Source: Motilibacter rhizosphaerae
Lineage (GTDB): Bacteria > Actinomycetota > Actinomycetes > Motilibacterales > Motilibacteraceae
Direction: 5' to 3'
Assembly (NCBI RefSeq): GCF_004216915.1
Contig: NZ_SGXD01000005.1
Location: 62,001-126,000 of the forward strand
Length of the DNA stretch: 64,000 nucleotides
In this document: piece after piece, positions 33,197-41,665 of the stretch
How positions within the stretch are numbered: the stretch's first letter is position 1
Layout: every line of letters begins with the position of its first letter
The notes under the pieces: model-generated
The model's input: the letters and a program-made list of their open reading frames with translations, nothing else
Told to the model about the DNA's origin: nothing
The model's database searches: none
Program-made: the position numbers and the translations under genes

Positions 33197-36100
33197 ATGC
33201 AGACGGGGAGCGGCGACGACGGCGGCGGCCAGGGTCTCGCCCAGCGCATCGCCCAGGTCTCCCTGCGCGACGAGCGGCGGCTCCGGCGCCGGCTCGGCCG
33301 CGGTCGTCGCGGGGGCCCCGAGCTCGTCGCCGAGCTCGCCGCAGCGGAGGCGCGCGTCGCCGCCCGGCGGGCGCGGGTGCCCGCCGTCGCGTACCCCGAG
33401 GACCTGCCGGTCAGCCAGCGTCGGGAGGACATCCTCGCCGCCATCGCGGAGCACCAGGTCGTCATCGTCGCCGGCGAGACCGGCTCGGGGAAGACGACGC
33501 AGCTGCCGAAGATGTGCCTGGAGCTCGGTCGCGGCGTGCGCGGTGCCATCGGCCACACGCAGCCGCGGCGCATCGCCGCCCGCTCGGTCGCCGAGCGCGT
33601 CGCCGAGGAGCTCGGCCAGGAGCTGGGCGACGCCGTGGGCTTCAAGGTGCGGTTCACCGACCGCGGGGGCGGCGACGCGCTCGTCAAGGTGATGACCGAC
33701 GGGATCCTGCTGGCGGAGCTGCAGAACGACCGCGACCTGCTGGCCTACGACACGATCATCATCGACGAGGCCCACGAGCGCAGCCTCAACATCGACTTCC
33801 TCCTGGGCTACCTCAAGCAGCTGCTGCCGCGCCGCCCCGACCTCAAGGTCGTCGTGACCTCGGCGACCATCGACACGCAGCGGTTCTCCGAGCACTTCCA
33901 CGGCGCTCCGGTCGTCGAGGTGAGCGGCCGGACCTACCCGGTGGAGACGCGCTACCGACCCCTCGTCGAGGGCGACGACGACGAGGCGTCCGAGCCGCGT
34001 GACCTCATGCGGGCGATCTGCGACGCGGCGGTCGAGCTGACGCGCGAGGGACCGGGCGACATCCTCGTCTTCCTCTCCGGCGAGCGCGAGATCCGCGACG
34101 CCGCCGACGCGCTCACGGGCCTCTCCCTGCCGCACACGGAGATCCTGCCGCTGTACGCCCGGCTCTCCGCCGCCGAGCAGCACCGCGTCTTCTCCTCCCA
34201 CCCCGGGCGGCGGATCGTGCTCGCGACCAACGTCGCCGAGACCTCGCTGACGGTGCCGGGCATCCGCTACGTCATCGACCCGGGCACGGCGCGCGTCTCC
34301 CGCTACAGCACGCGGCTCAAGGTGCAGCGGCTGCCCATCGAGCCCGTCTCGCAGGCGTCGGCGAACCAGCGGCAGGGGCGCTGCGGCCGCGTCGCCGAGG
34401 GCATCTGCATCAGGCTCTACTCCGAGGACGACTTCCTGTCCCGCCCGGAGTTCACCGACCCCGAGATCCTGCGCACCAACCTCGCCAGCGTCATCCTCCA
34501 GATGGCGTCGCTGGGGCTCGGCGAGGTCGAGGCCTTCCCCTTCGTCGAGCCGCCGGACACCCGGCAGGTCAAGGACGGCATCACGCTGCTGGAGGAGCTC
34601 GGCGCGCTCGCGGACGACGCGCTGACCCCGGTGGGCCGGCGGCTCGCGGCCCTCCCGCTCGACCCGCGGCTCGGGCGCATGGTGCTCGAGGCCGAGCGCA
34701 ACAGCTGCCTGCGCGAGGTCATGGTCATCGCCGCCGCCCTGTCGATCCAGGACCCGCGCGAACGACCGGCGGACAAGCAGCAGGCTGCCGACGAGAAGCA
34801 CGCGAGGTTCGCCGACAAGGAGTCGGACTTCCTCACCCTGCTCAAGCTCTGGGACTACCTCCAGGAGCAGCAGGACGCGCTGTCCTCCAGCGCCTTCCGG
34901 CGCCTGTGCCGCAACGAGTTCCTCAACTACCTGCGCGTGCGCGAGTGGCAGGACGTCTTCCAGCAGCTGCGCTCCACCGCCCGTCAGCTCGGCTTCGCGC
35001 TCAACGAGGAGCCCGCCGACGGCCTTCGCGTCCACCAGTCCCTGCTCGCCGGGCTGCTCAGCCACATCGGGCTCAAGGACTCCGCCACGAAGGAGTACGC
35101 CGGCGCCCGCGGCGCCCGCTTCGCCGTCTGGCCCGGCTCGGCGCTCGCGCGCAAGCAGCCCGCGTGGGTCATGGCCGCCGAGCTCGTCGAGACGTCCCGG
35201 CTGTGGGGCCGCACGGTCGCGAAGATCGAGCCGGAGTGGGCGGAGAAGCTCGCCGGCCCCTTGCTGCGCCGCACCTACAGCGAGCCGCACTGGTCGGCGG
35301 AGCGCGGGGCGGTGCTGGCGTACGAGCGCGTGACGCTCTACGGCGTCCCCCTCGTCGCGCAGCGCCGCGTCACCTACTCGCGCATCGACCCTGGGGTCAG
35401 CCGCGAGATGTTCGTGCGCCATGCGCTCGTGCAGGGGGAGTGGCGCTCCCACCACGCGTTCCTCACGCGCAACGAGGAGCTCAAGGCCGAGGCCGCCGAG
35501 CTCGAGCACCGTACGCGCCGCCGCGACCTGGTCGTGGACGACGAGACGCTGTTCGCGTTCTACGACACCCGCGTGCCCAAGGACGTGCTGTCTGGCAGGG
35601 ACTTCGACCGCTGGTGGAAGAAGGCCCGGCACGAGACGCCCGACCTGCTGACGTTCACGCTCGACATGCTCGTCCCCGCGGACGCCGGTGCGGACCTGGA
35701 GGAGGCGTACCCCGTCGCCTGGCGGCAGGGCGAGATCGTGCTGCCGCTGACCTACCAGTTCGAGCCCGGGTCGGCCGCCGACGGGGTCACCGCGCACATC
35801 CCGCTCGCGGTGCTGAACCGCATCCGCGGCGACGAGCTGGGCTGGCAGGTGCCGGGGCTGCGCGAGCAGCTCGTCACCGAGCTGATCCGGTCGCTGCCGA
35901 AGGCGATCCGCCGCAGCTTCGTGCCCGCGCCCAACTTCGCCGCGGCGGTGCTGCGCGAAGCGCCTGCGCCGCAGGGACACCTGCTCGACTTCCTCGAGCG
36001 CGAGCTCGGCGCGATGGGCAGTGTCGCGATCGAGCGCGGCGACTGGGACCTCGCGCGGCTGCCCGCCCACCTGGCGATGACGTACTCCGTCGAGGACGAG

Positions 36101-37069
36101 CGCGGCAAGGTCCTGGCGCACGGCAAGGACCTCGCCGCCCTGCGCCGTCAACTGCAGCCGAAGCTGCAGCGCACCCTGGGGCGCGCCGGGGGCGGCATCG
36201 AGCGGAGCGGGCTGACCGCGTGGCCGGAGGGGCTCGAGCGGATCCCGCGCACCACGCAGGGCCAGGTCCAGGGCCTCGACGTCGTCGGGCACCCCGCGCT
36301 GGTCGACGAGGGCCAGACGGTCGCCCTCCGCGTCCTCGGCGGCGCCGGCGAGCAGGAGCAGGCGATGTGGGCCGGTACGCGGCGGCTCCTCCTGCTCCGC
36401 GCCGCCGCCACCGCGACGAAGGCGGTCGTGGGCGGCCTGTCCAACACCAGCAAGCTGACGCTCGCCCGCGCCCCGCACGGCAGCGTCGCTGCGCTGCTCG
36501 ACGACGTCGCCACCGCCGCGGTCGACGACCTCCTTGCCGAGCGCGGGGGCCCGGTGTGGGCCGCGGACGAGTTCGAGCAGCTCGCCGAGCACGTGCGAGC
36601 CGAGCTCGCCGACCGCATGCTCGGGCTGCTCCACGACGTCGAGGCCGCCCTCGACGGGCTGCGCGAGGCGGAGTCCCGCATCCGCCGGCTCACGAGCGTC
36701 GTGCTGCTGCCCGCCCTCACCGACGTGCGCACCCAGCTCGGCGAGCTCGTCCACCCCGGCTTCGTCACCACCACCGGACGCGCGCAACTCGCCCAGCTGC
36801 CGCGCTACCTCCGGGCCGCCAGCGTCCGGCTCGACCGCCTGCCGGACGACCCGCGCGGCGACGGGCTGCGCCAGGCGCAGGTCGGCCGCGCCCGCCAGGC
36901 CGTCGACGACCGGGTGGCGAAGCTCCCGCCCGCGCGGCGCCGGGCACCCGAGGTGCGCGCGCTGCGCTGGATGGTGGAGGAGCTGCGGGTGAGCCTGTTC
37001 GCGCAGCAGCTCGGCACCGCGTACCCGATCTCCGAGCAGCGGATCGCGAAGGCTCTCGCGGCGGTCTGA
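33197..37069 (+). CDS. hrpA: ATP-dependent RNA helicase HrpA
   Basis: 1290 residues, typical of bacterial HrpA. Helicase motifs: I G-E-T-G-S-G-K-T near residue 94, II D-E-A-H near residue 190, III S-A-T, and VI Q-R-Q-G-R-C-G-R near residue 392. These are followed by the HA2, OB-fold and DUF3418 C-terminal regions. DEAH helicases of this type process mRNA and rescue stalled or collided ribosomes in E. coli. ATG 33197 is chosen because earlier codons in the same frame run into the divergent Gfo/Idh gene; a TAGACT hexamer at 33181-33186 lies ten bases upstream. Confidence 0.95.
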   Translation: MQTGSGDDGGGQGLAQRIAQVSLRDERRLRRRLGRGRRGGPELVAELAAAEARVAARRARVPAVAYPEDLPVSQRREDILAAIAEHQVVIVAGETGSGKTTQLPKMCLELGRGVRGAIGHTQPRRIAARSVAERVAEELGQELGDAVGFKVRFTDRGGGDALVKVMTDGILLAELQNDRDLLAYDTIIIDEAHERSLNIDFLLGYLKQLLPRRPDLKVVVTSATIDTQRFSEHFHGAPVVEVSGRTYPVETRYRPLVEGDDDEASEPRDLMRAICDAAVELTREGPGDILVFLSGEREIRDAADALTGLSLPHTEILPLYARLSAAEQHRVFSSHPGRRIVLATNVAETSLTVPGIRYVIDPGTARVSRYSTRLKVQRLPIEPVSQASANQRQGRCGRVAEGICIRLYSEDDFLSRPEFTDPEILRTNLASVILQMASLGLGEVEAFPFVEPPDTRQVKDGITLLEELGALADDALTPVGRRLAALPLDPRLGRMVLEAERNSCLREVMVIAAALSIQDPRERPADKQQAADEKHARFADKESDFLTLLKLWDYLQEQQDALSSSAFRRLCRNEFLNYLRVREWQDVFQQLRSTARQLGFALNEEPADGLRVHQSLLAGLLSHIGLKDSATKEYAGARGARFAVWPGSALARKQPAWVMAAELVETSRLWGRTVAKIEPEWAEKLAGPLLRRTYSEPHWSAERGAVLAYERVTLYGVPLVAQRRVTYSRIDPGVSREMFVRHALVQGEWRSHHAFLTRNEELKAEAAELEHRTRRRDLVVDDETLFAFYDTRVPKDVLSGRDFDRWWKKARHETPDLLTFTLDMLVPADAGADLEEAYPVAWRQGEIVLPLTYQFEPGSAADGVTAHIPLAVLNRIRGDELGWQVPGLREQLVTELIRSLPKAIRRSFVPAPNFAAAVLREAPAPQGHLLDFLERELGAMGSVAIERGDWDLARLPAHLAMTYSVEDERGKVLAHGKDLAALRRQLQPKLQRTLGRAGGGIERSGLTAWPEGLERIPRTTQGQVQGLDVVGHPALVDEGQTVALRVLGGAGEQEQAMWAGTRRLLLLRAAATATKAVVGGLSNTSKLTLARAPHGSVAALLDDVATAAVDDLLAERGGPVWAADEFEQLAEHVRAELADRMLGLLHDVEAALDGLREAESRIRRLTSVVLLPALTDVRTQLGELVHPGFVTTTGRAQLAQLPRYLRAASVRLDRLPDDPRGDGLRQAQVGRARQAVDDRVAKLPPARRRAPEVRALRWMVEELRVSLFAQQLGTAYPISEQRIAKALAAV

Positions 37070-37126
37070 GGGCGCTCAGCGCGGTGAGAGGGCTCACAGG
37101 TGCCGCCCCAGCCGTGTGCGGGGGAA

Positions 37127-37164
37127 GTTTCACCAGCGTGAAACATGCGAGTGCACCGCGAAAC
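37127..37164. promoter_or_regulatory. Palindrome upstream of narK, possible GlnR-type site
   Basis: GTTTCAC-cagc-GTGAAAC (37127-37144) is a perfect seven-base inverted repeat. Within it TTCAC-n6-GAAAC fits the GTnAC-n6-GAAAC half-site used by actinobacterial GlnR, and another GAAAC follows at 37160-37164 with off spacing. It lies about 52 bp before the likely transcription start. Confidence 0.45.
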
Positions 37165-37174
37165 CTGGCCTTCC

Positions 37175-37180
37175 TAGCGT
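37175..37180 (+). promoter_or_regulatory. Putative -10 element (TAGCGT) of narK, leaderless
   Basis: TAGCGT ends seven bases before ATG 37188. The -35 region (37152-37157) is poor, which fits an activator-dependent promoter. Confidence 0.5.
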
Positions 37181-37187
37181 CCTCGCC

Positions 37188-38588
37188 ATGACGACGACCA
37201 CTGAACCCACCGGCGAGGGGCTCACTGTCTCGCCTCCTGCCACCGTCTCCGTCGCGCCCGCCGGCGGACGCTGGATCGAGGACTGGCGCCCCGAGGACCC
37301 GGTCTTCTGGGAGCACACGGGCGAGCGCGTCGCCCGCCGCAACCTGTGGTTCTCCATCTTCTCCGAGCACATCGGCTTCTCGGTCTGGTCGATCTGGTCG
37401 GTGATCGTGCTCTTCCTGGGACCGAAGTACGGCTTCACCCCGGCCCAGAAGTTCCTGCTCACCAGCACTCCCACGCTGGTCGGCTCGGTCCTGCGCATCC
37501 CCTACACCTTCGCGGTCGCGAAGTTCGGTGGCCGCAACTGGACGGTCGTCTCGGCCGCGCTCCTCATCGTCCCGCTCCTCGTCGGCATCGCGGTCCTCAA
37601 GCCCGGGGTCTCCTTCGGCACGCTGGTGCTGGTCGCCGCGATCGCTGGCGTCGGTGGCGGGAACTTCGCCTCCTCCATGGCGAACATCAACGCGTTCTTC
37701 CCCGAGCGCAAGAAGGGCTGGGCCCTCGGGCTCAACGCGGGCGGCGGCAACATCGGCGTCGCGGCCGTGCAGCTCGTCGGCCTGGCAGTCCTCGCGGCGG
37801 CCGGCAAGTCCCACCCGCGCTACGTCCTCGCGATCTACGTGCCGCTCGTCGTCATCGCCGCTGTCGGCGCCTGGCTGGCCATGGACAACCTGGCCCAGGC
37901 CAAGAACGAGCAGCGGGCCATGCGCGACGTCGTGCGCGACGCCCACACGTGGGTCATCTCGCTGCTCTACATCGGCACCTTCGGCTCCTTCATCGGCTTC
38001 GGCTTCGCGTTCGGCCAGGTGCTGCAGGTGCAGTTCAAGGCCGACTTCGACACCCCGATCAAGGCGGCGTACCTCACGTTCCTCGGTCCGCTGCTCGGCT
38101 CGCTCATCCGCCCCGTCGGCGGCGTGCTCGCCGACCGGCTCGGCGGCTCCCGGGTGACGCTCGTCAACTTCTTCGCCATGGGCGTCTCCGCCGCCGTCGT
38201 CCTCGCCGCATCGAAGCAGCACTCGCTGCCCGTCTTCCTCATCGGCTTCATCGCGCTGTTCGTCTTCTCGGGCGTCGGCAACGGGTCGACCTACAAGATG
38301 ATCCCCGCGATCTTCCGGGCGAAGGCCAACGCGGAGATGGCAGCCGGCAGCCCTCGGGCGGCCGCCGACACGCTGTTCCGCCGTCGCTCCGGTGCGCTCA
38401 TCGGCATCGCCGGCGCGATCGGCGCCTTCGGCGGCGTGCTCGTCAACCTCGCGTTCCGCCAGTCGTTCCTCGACACCAAGACCGGCGACCGCGCGTACAT
38501 CGCCTTCATCGCGTTCTACGCCGTCTGCTTCGTCGTCACCTGGGCGGTCTACGTCCGCCCCTCGAGCCGCAAGCTCGCCGGGGTCTGA
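37188..38588 (+). CDS. narK: NarK-type nitrate/nitrite MFS transporter
   Basis: 466 residues with about 12 hydrophobic helices and the NNP-family signatures: the conserved Arg in R-I-P-Y near residue 105, the glycine-rich G-V-G-G-G-N-F-A-S-S-M nitrate signature near residue 160 and the second signature G-N-G-S-T-Y-K-M-I-P near residue 364. It imports nitrate or exchanges it for nitrite. No nitrate reductase gene is in the window, so assimilation versus respiration cannot be told. ATG 37188 is chosen because the preceding sequence carries the promoter and operator. Confidence 0.93.
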   Translation: MTTTTEPTGEGLTVSPPATVSVAPAGGRWIEDWRPEDPVFWEHTGERVARRNLWFSIFSEHIGFSVWSIWSVIVLFLGPKYGFTPAQKFLLTSTPTLVGSVLRIPYTFAVAKFGGRNWTVVSAALLIVPLLVGIAVLKPGVSFGTLVLVAAIAGVGGGNFASSMANINAFFPERKKGWALGLNAGGGNIGVAAVQLVGLAVLAAAGKSHPRYVLAIYVPLVVIAAVGAWLAMDNLAQAKNEQRAMRDVVRDAHTWVISLLYIGTFGSFIGFGFAFGQVLQVQFKADFDTPIKAAYLTFLGPLLGSLIRPVGGVLADRLGGSRVTLVNFFAMGVSAAVVLAASKQHSLPVFLIGFIALFVFSGVGNGSTYKMIPAIFRAKANAEMAAGSPRAAADTLFRRRSGALIGIAGAIGAFGGVLVNLAFRQSFLDTKTGDRAYIAFIAFYAVCFVVTWAVYVRPSSRKLAGV

Positions 38589-38631
38589 GGCCGGGCGCGC
38601 AGCACCCGCACCTCGCGCCCCTCGCCCCCGA

Positions 38632-38687
38632 CCGAACAAGGGCACCCAGTGGCACTCCCCGTGCCACTGGGTGCCGCCGTTCGCTCC
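38632..38687. repeat. Palindromic repeat unit, copy 1
   Basis: GGCACCCAGTGGCAC (38641-38655) and GTGCCACTGGGTGCC (38661-38675) form a perfect 15-bp stem with a five-base loop; outside it CGAAC / GTTCG add a further short stem. It lies 53 bp after the narK stop and may also terminate transcription, though no U-run follows. Confidence 0.85.
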
Positions 38688-38704
38688 GGGCGGGGCGCCC
38701 CCGC

Positions 38705-38760
38705 AGCGAACAGGGCGCCCCGGTGGCGTTCCGAGGACCACTGGGTGCCGCCGTTCGGTC
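38705..38760. repeat. Palindromic repeat unit, copy 2 (diverged)
   Basis: It repeats the ends (GCGAACAGGGCGCCC ... CCACTGGGTGCCGCCGTTCG) and layout of copy 1 in direct orientation, but its left arm is diverged, so the stem is imperfect. Unit length is about 56 bp and spacing between unit starts is 73 bp. Confidence 0.75.
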
Positions 38761-38860
38761 GAGGGGGCGGGAGGGGGCGGGCGGGAGGGGGGCGAGAAGA
38801 CGGCCCGACGCCAGCGCGGAAGGCTGTCGCACGGGCCCGCTCGCATGGTTGAGTGGGCCC

Positions 38861-40156
38861 GTGCTCCGCGTAGCCATCGTCGGCTCCGGACCCGCCGGCA
38901 TCTACGCCGCCGAGTCGCTGGCCGCCCATGCCCCCGACCTGCCCGACGGCATCGCGGTCGACGTGCTCGACCGCCTGCCCTGCCCGTACGGCCTGGTGCG
39001 CTACGGCGTCGCGCCCGACCACGAGAAGATCCGGTCGATCGCCACCGCCCTCGCACGGACCTTCGCCCAGCCGGGTGTCCGCTTCCTCGGCAACGTGGGT
39101 GTCGGTGAGCCGGGCGGCGTGTCGACCGAGCAGCTGCGCGCGGGCTACGACGCGGTCGTCTACGCGTACGGCGCCGCCCAGGGCAAGCACCTCGGCATCC
39201 CGGGCGACGGCCTCGCGGGGAGCTTCACCGCCACGGAGTTCGTCTCCTGGTACTGCGGGCACCCCGACACCCGGCTCGACGCCTTCACCTGCAAGGCGCG
39301 CACGGTCGCGGTGGTCGGCATGGGCAACGTCGCCGTCGACGTGGCGCGGATCCTGCTCAAGCCGGGGGCCGAGCTAGCCCGTACCGACGTCCCGCCGCAC
39401 GTGCTCGAGGCGCTGGAGCGCAGCCCGGTCGAGGTCGTGCACGTCGTCGGCCGGCGCGGCCCGGGTGACGCGAAGTGGACGACGAAGGAGCTGCGCGAGC
39501 TCGGGGACCTCCACGACGTCGACGTGCTCGTCGAGCCCCGCGACGTCGACCTCAGCGCCGCCGACGACCACCCCGACCCGCACGTGCGGCGCAACCTCGC
39601 CGTCGTCCGCGAGTGGGCCGCACGGGAGCCGGGAGGACGGCCCCGCAAGCTGGTCGTCCACTTCGGTGCGCCGCCCCAGGAGCTGCTCGGGACGACGGTC
39701 GTCGAGGGCCTGCGCACGCCCTCCGGCGTCCTGGACGTGGAGATGGTGGTCGCCTCCGTGGGCTACACCGGCACACCGCTGACGGGCCTCCCCTTCGACG
39801 TCGAGCACGGCGTGGTGCCGAACGAAGCGGGCCGCATCCTCCGCGACGGGGCCGCCAGCCCCGGCGAGTACGTCGCCGGCTGGATCAAGCGCGGCCCCAC
39901 CGGTGTCGTCGGCACCAACAAGCACGACGCGCACGAGACCGTCGCGGCGCTGCTGGAGGACGCGGCGGCGGGGCGGCTGCCGGCGCGCACTGGCGGCGAC
40001 GTGCTGGAGCTGCTTCCGGCGGGCTCCGTCGTCACCTGGGCGGGCTGGGACGCGATCGAGCAGGCGGAGCGCGCGCTGGGCGAGCAGCTGGGCCGGCAGC
40101 GGGCGAAGATCGTCGCCCGCGACGAGCTGCTGGCGGCCGCCCGCAGGGCCGACTAG
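38861..40156 (+). CDS. Ferredoxin/adrenodoxin-NADP+ reductase, FprA type
   Basis: 431 residues of the adrenodoxin-reductase-like family: FAD site V-A-I-V-G-S-G-P-A-G-I-Y-A-A-E at the N-terminus, Y-G-L-V-R-Y-G-V-A-P-D-H near residue 44, the NADP site V-V-G-M-G-N-V-A-V-D-V-A-R near residue 150, R-R-G-P near residue 196 and G-W-I-K-R-G-P-T-G-V-V-G-T-N-K near residue 340. Transfers electrons between NADPH and a ferredoxin, feeding P450s, Rieske or other oxygenases. GTG 38861 is the likely start. The stop overlaps the convergent amidase by 4 bp. Confidence 0.93.
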   Translation: MLRVAIVGSGPAGIYAAESLAAHAPDLPDGIAVDVLDRLPCPYGLVRYGVAPDHEKIRSIATALARTFAQPGVRFLGNVGVGEPGGVSTEQLRAGYDAVVYAYGAAQGKHLGIPGDGLAGSFTATEFVSWYCGHPDTRLDAFTCKARTVAVVGMGNVAVDVARILLKPGAELARTDVPPHVLEALERSPVEVVHVVGRRGPGDAKWTTKELRELGDLHDVDVLVEPRDVDLSAADDHPDPHVRRNLAVVREWAAREPGGRPRKLVVHFGAPPQELLGTTVVEGLRTPSGVLDVEMVVASVGYTGTPLTGLPFDVEHGVVPNEAGRILRDGAASPGEYVAGWIKRGPTGVVGTNKHDAHETVAALLEDAAAGRLPARTGGDVLELLPAGSVVTWAGWDAIEQAERALGEQLGRQRAKIVARDELLAAARRAD

Positions 40157-40905
40157 CCCCGGCGGACGAACGCCTCGATCCCGGCGAGGATGCCGTCGGC
40201 GATCTCGCTGCGCCCCTCGGCGCTGCTCTGCACGGACGCGTCGGTCGCGTTGCGCATGTTGCCGCACTCGATGAGCGCGACCGGGTAGCGGGAGAGGTCG
40301 AGCCCCGCCAGGTCCGTACGCCGGGCGAGGCCGGGGGTGATGATGCCGCCGGGGTAGCGCGCCGCCGGGAGCGGGCCCTCCGCGAGGACGGCCGCGCGCA
40401 GGTCGCGGGCGAGCCGGTCGGACGAGGTGAGGATCGCCCGGTTCCCCTTGTCCGGAGCCAGTCCGGGCTCGATGACGTGGAAGCCGCGGTCGCGCCCGGG
40501 TGCGCCGTCGGCGTGGATCGAGACGACGACGTCGGGGTGGGCCGCGTTGGCGATGCGCGCGCGCCGGTCCACGCAGGGCCCGACACCGGTGTCGGTGGTC
40601 CGCGTCAGCACGACCGTCGCGCCGAGCGCCCGCAGCCGGGCCGCGAGCGTACGGGCGACGGCGAAGGTGAAGGCGTGCTCGGCGTAGCCGTGGTTCGTGC
40701 TCGTCCCGGTCGTGTTGCACGGCTTGCGGAAGCCGCCGGCGTCGACCGGCCGGTTGATCACGGAGGGGTGGCTCGCGTTGCCGCCGTCGTGCCCCGGGTC
40801 GAGCACGACGCGGATGCCCGCCAGCGGCCGAGCCGCTGCCTGCGCGGGCGCGGCGGGAGCGGCGGCGAGCAGGGCGCAGACCAGGACGAGCGGGGCGCGG
40901 CGCAC
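40153..40905 (-). CDS. Secreted N-acetylmuramoyl-L-alanine amidase (Amidase_3)
   Basis: 250 residues. A Sec signal peptide (A-P-A-Q-A-A near residue 23) precedes the zinc amidase fold: V-L-D-P-G-H-D-G near residue 34 with the first zinc His, the Glu/His pair G-Y-A-E-H near residue 73, V-S-I-H-A-D-G near residue 128 and the catalytic Glu in L-I-E-C-G-N near residue 212. It cleaves the lactyl-L-Ala bond of peptidoglycan and resembles the mycobacterial Rv3717 type in lacking a cell-wall binding domain. Two Cys (C-N-T-T and C-V-D) may form the extracellular disulfide known in that group. Confidence 0.92.
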   Translation of the reverse strand: MRRAPLVLVCALLAAAPAAPAQAAARPLAGIRVVLDPGHDGGNASHPSVINRPVDAGGFRKPCNTTGTSTNHGYAEHAFTFAVARTLAARLRALGATVVLTRTTDTGVGPCVDRRARIANAAHPDVVVSIHADGAPGRDRGFHVIEPGLAPDKGNRAILTSSDRLARDLRAAVLAEGPLPAARYPGGIITPGLARRTDLAGLDLSRYPVALIECGNMRNATDASVQSSAEGRSEIADGILAGIEAFVRRG

Positions 40906-40957
40906 GAGGACCTCCGGGGCGGGGTGGCGCGCCCAGCCTAGGAGAGCGCCGTGCTGC

Positions 40958-40963
40958 TAGGAC
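40958..40963 (+). promoter_or_regulatory. Putative -10 element (TAGGAC) of the PhzF gene, leaderless
   Basis: TAGGAC ends six bases before ATG 40970, the same hexamer and spacing as at the Usp gene. Confidence 0.4.
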
Positions 40964-40969
40964 TGGTGC

Positions 40970-41665
40970 ATGCACCTCCACGTGGTCAGCGTCTTCGTCG
41001 GCCCCGACGGCCGCGGGGGGAACCCCCTCGGCGCCTTCGTCGACCAGCCGGAGCTCCCTGCGGAGCAGCGCCAGGCCGTCGCCGCGGAGCTCGGCTTCAG
41101 CGAGACGGTGTTCGTCCGCACGTCCGGCAGCGCGGCCGTCGTGCAGATCCACACCCCGGCGGTCGAGCTGCCCCTGGCCGGCCACCCGCTGGTCGGTACG
41201 GCGTGGCTGCTCGCCCGCCTCGGCTCGCCCGTCGACGTGCTGCGCCCGCCGGCGGGGGAGGTGCCCACGTGGACCGAGGGGGCAACGACCTGGATCCGCG
41301 CGCGGGCCGCGTGGGCGCCGGAGTTCGAGTCGCACCAGCTCGGCTCGGCGGCGGAGGTCGACGCCCACCCGGGCGCCGGCCCGGGCGCCCACCTCCACGT
41401 CTGGGCGTGGGAGGACGAGGCCGCCGGGCGCGTACGGGTCCGCGTCTTCCCCACGGCGATGGGCATCGTCGAGGACGAGGCCACCGGGGCCGCCGCGATC
41501 CGGCTGGGTGCGGCGCTGCAGCGCGACCTCGTCATCCGCCAGGGCGTCGGCTCGGAGATCCTCGTCCGCTACGCCGGGGACGGGGTCGTCGAGGTCGGCG
41601 GGGCCGTGGTGGCCGTCGAGGAGCGCGAGCTCCCCAGCAGCGGCAGCAGCGCCTCCACGTCGTAG
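40970..41665 (+). CDS. PhzF-family isomerase/epimerase-like protein
   Basis: 231 residues, shorter than usual PhzF proteins (about 280). The N-terminal half has G-G-N-P-L-G-A-F near residue 16 and the catalytic Glu in F-S-E-T-V-F near residue 44, then [11 protein letters not shown] near residue 66; the C-terminal half keeps E-D-E-A-T-G-A-A-A near residue 166 and G-S-E-I. Family members isomerise or epimerise small metabolites; only phenazine gene clusters identify true PhzF, and none is present. The final 97 bp overlap the convergent dehydratase gene. Confidence 0.88.
   Translation: MHLHVVSVFVGPDGRGGNPLGAFVDQPELPAEQRQAVAAELGFSETVFVRTSGSAAVVQIHTPAVELPLAGHPLVGTAWLLARLGSPVDVLRPPAGEVPTWTEGATTWIRARAAWAPEFESHQLGSAAEVDAHPGAGPGAHLHVWAWEDEAAGRVRVRVFPTAMGIVEDEATGAAAIRLGAALQRDLVIRQGVGSEILVRYAGDGVVEVGGAVVAVEERELPSSGSSASTS

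Larger units (their letters stand above)
38589..38860. other. Non-coding region between narK and the ferredoxin reductase gene
   Basis: 272 bp without a supported gene. It contains the two palindromic repeat units described separately, and then a G-rich low-complexity stretch (38761-38800). Confidence 0.7.

Noticed and set aside
38632-38760. CRISPR-like array
   Set aside because: Only two diverged copies with one short spacer, palindromic across the whole unit, and no cas genes.
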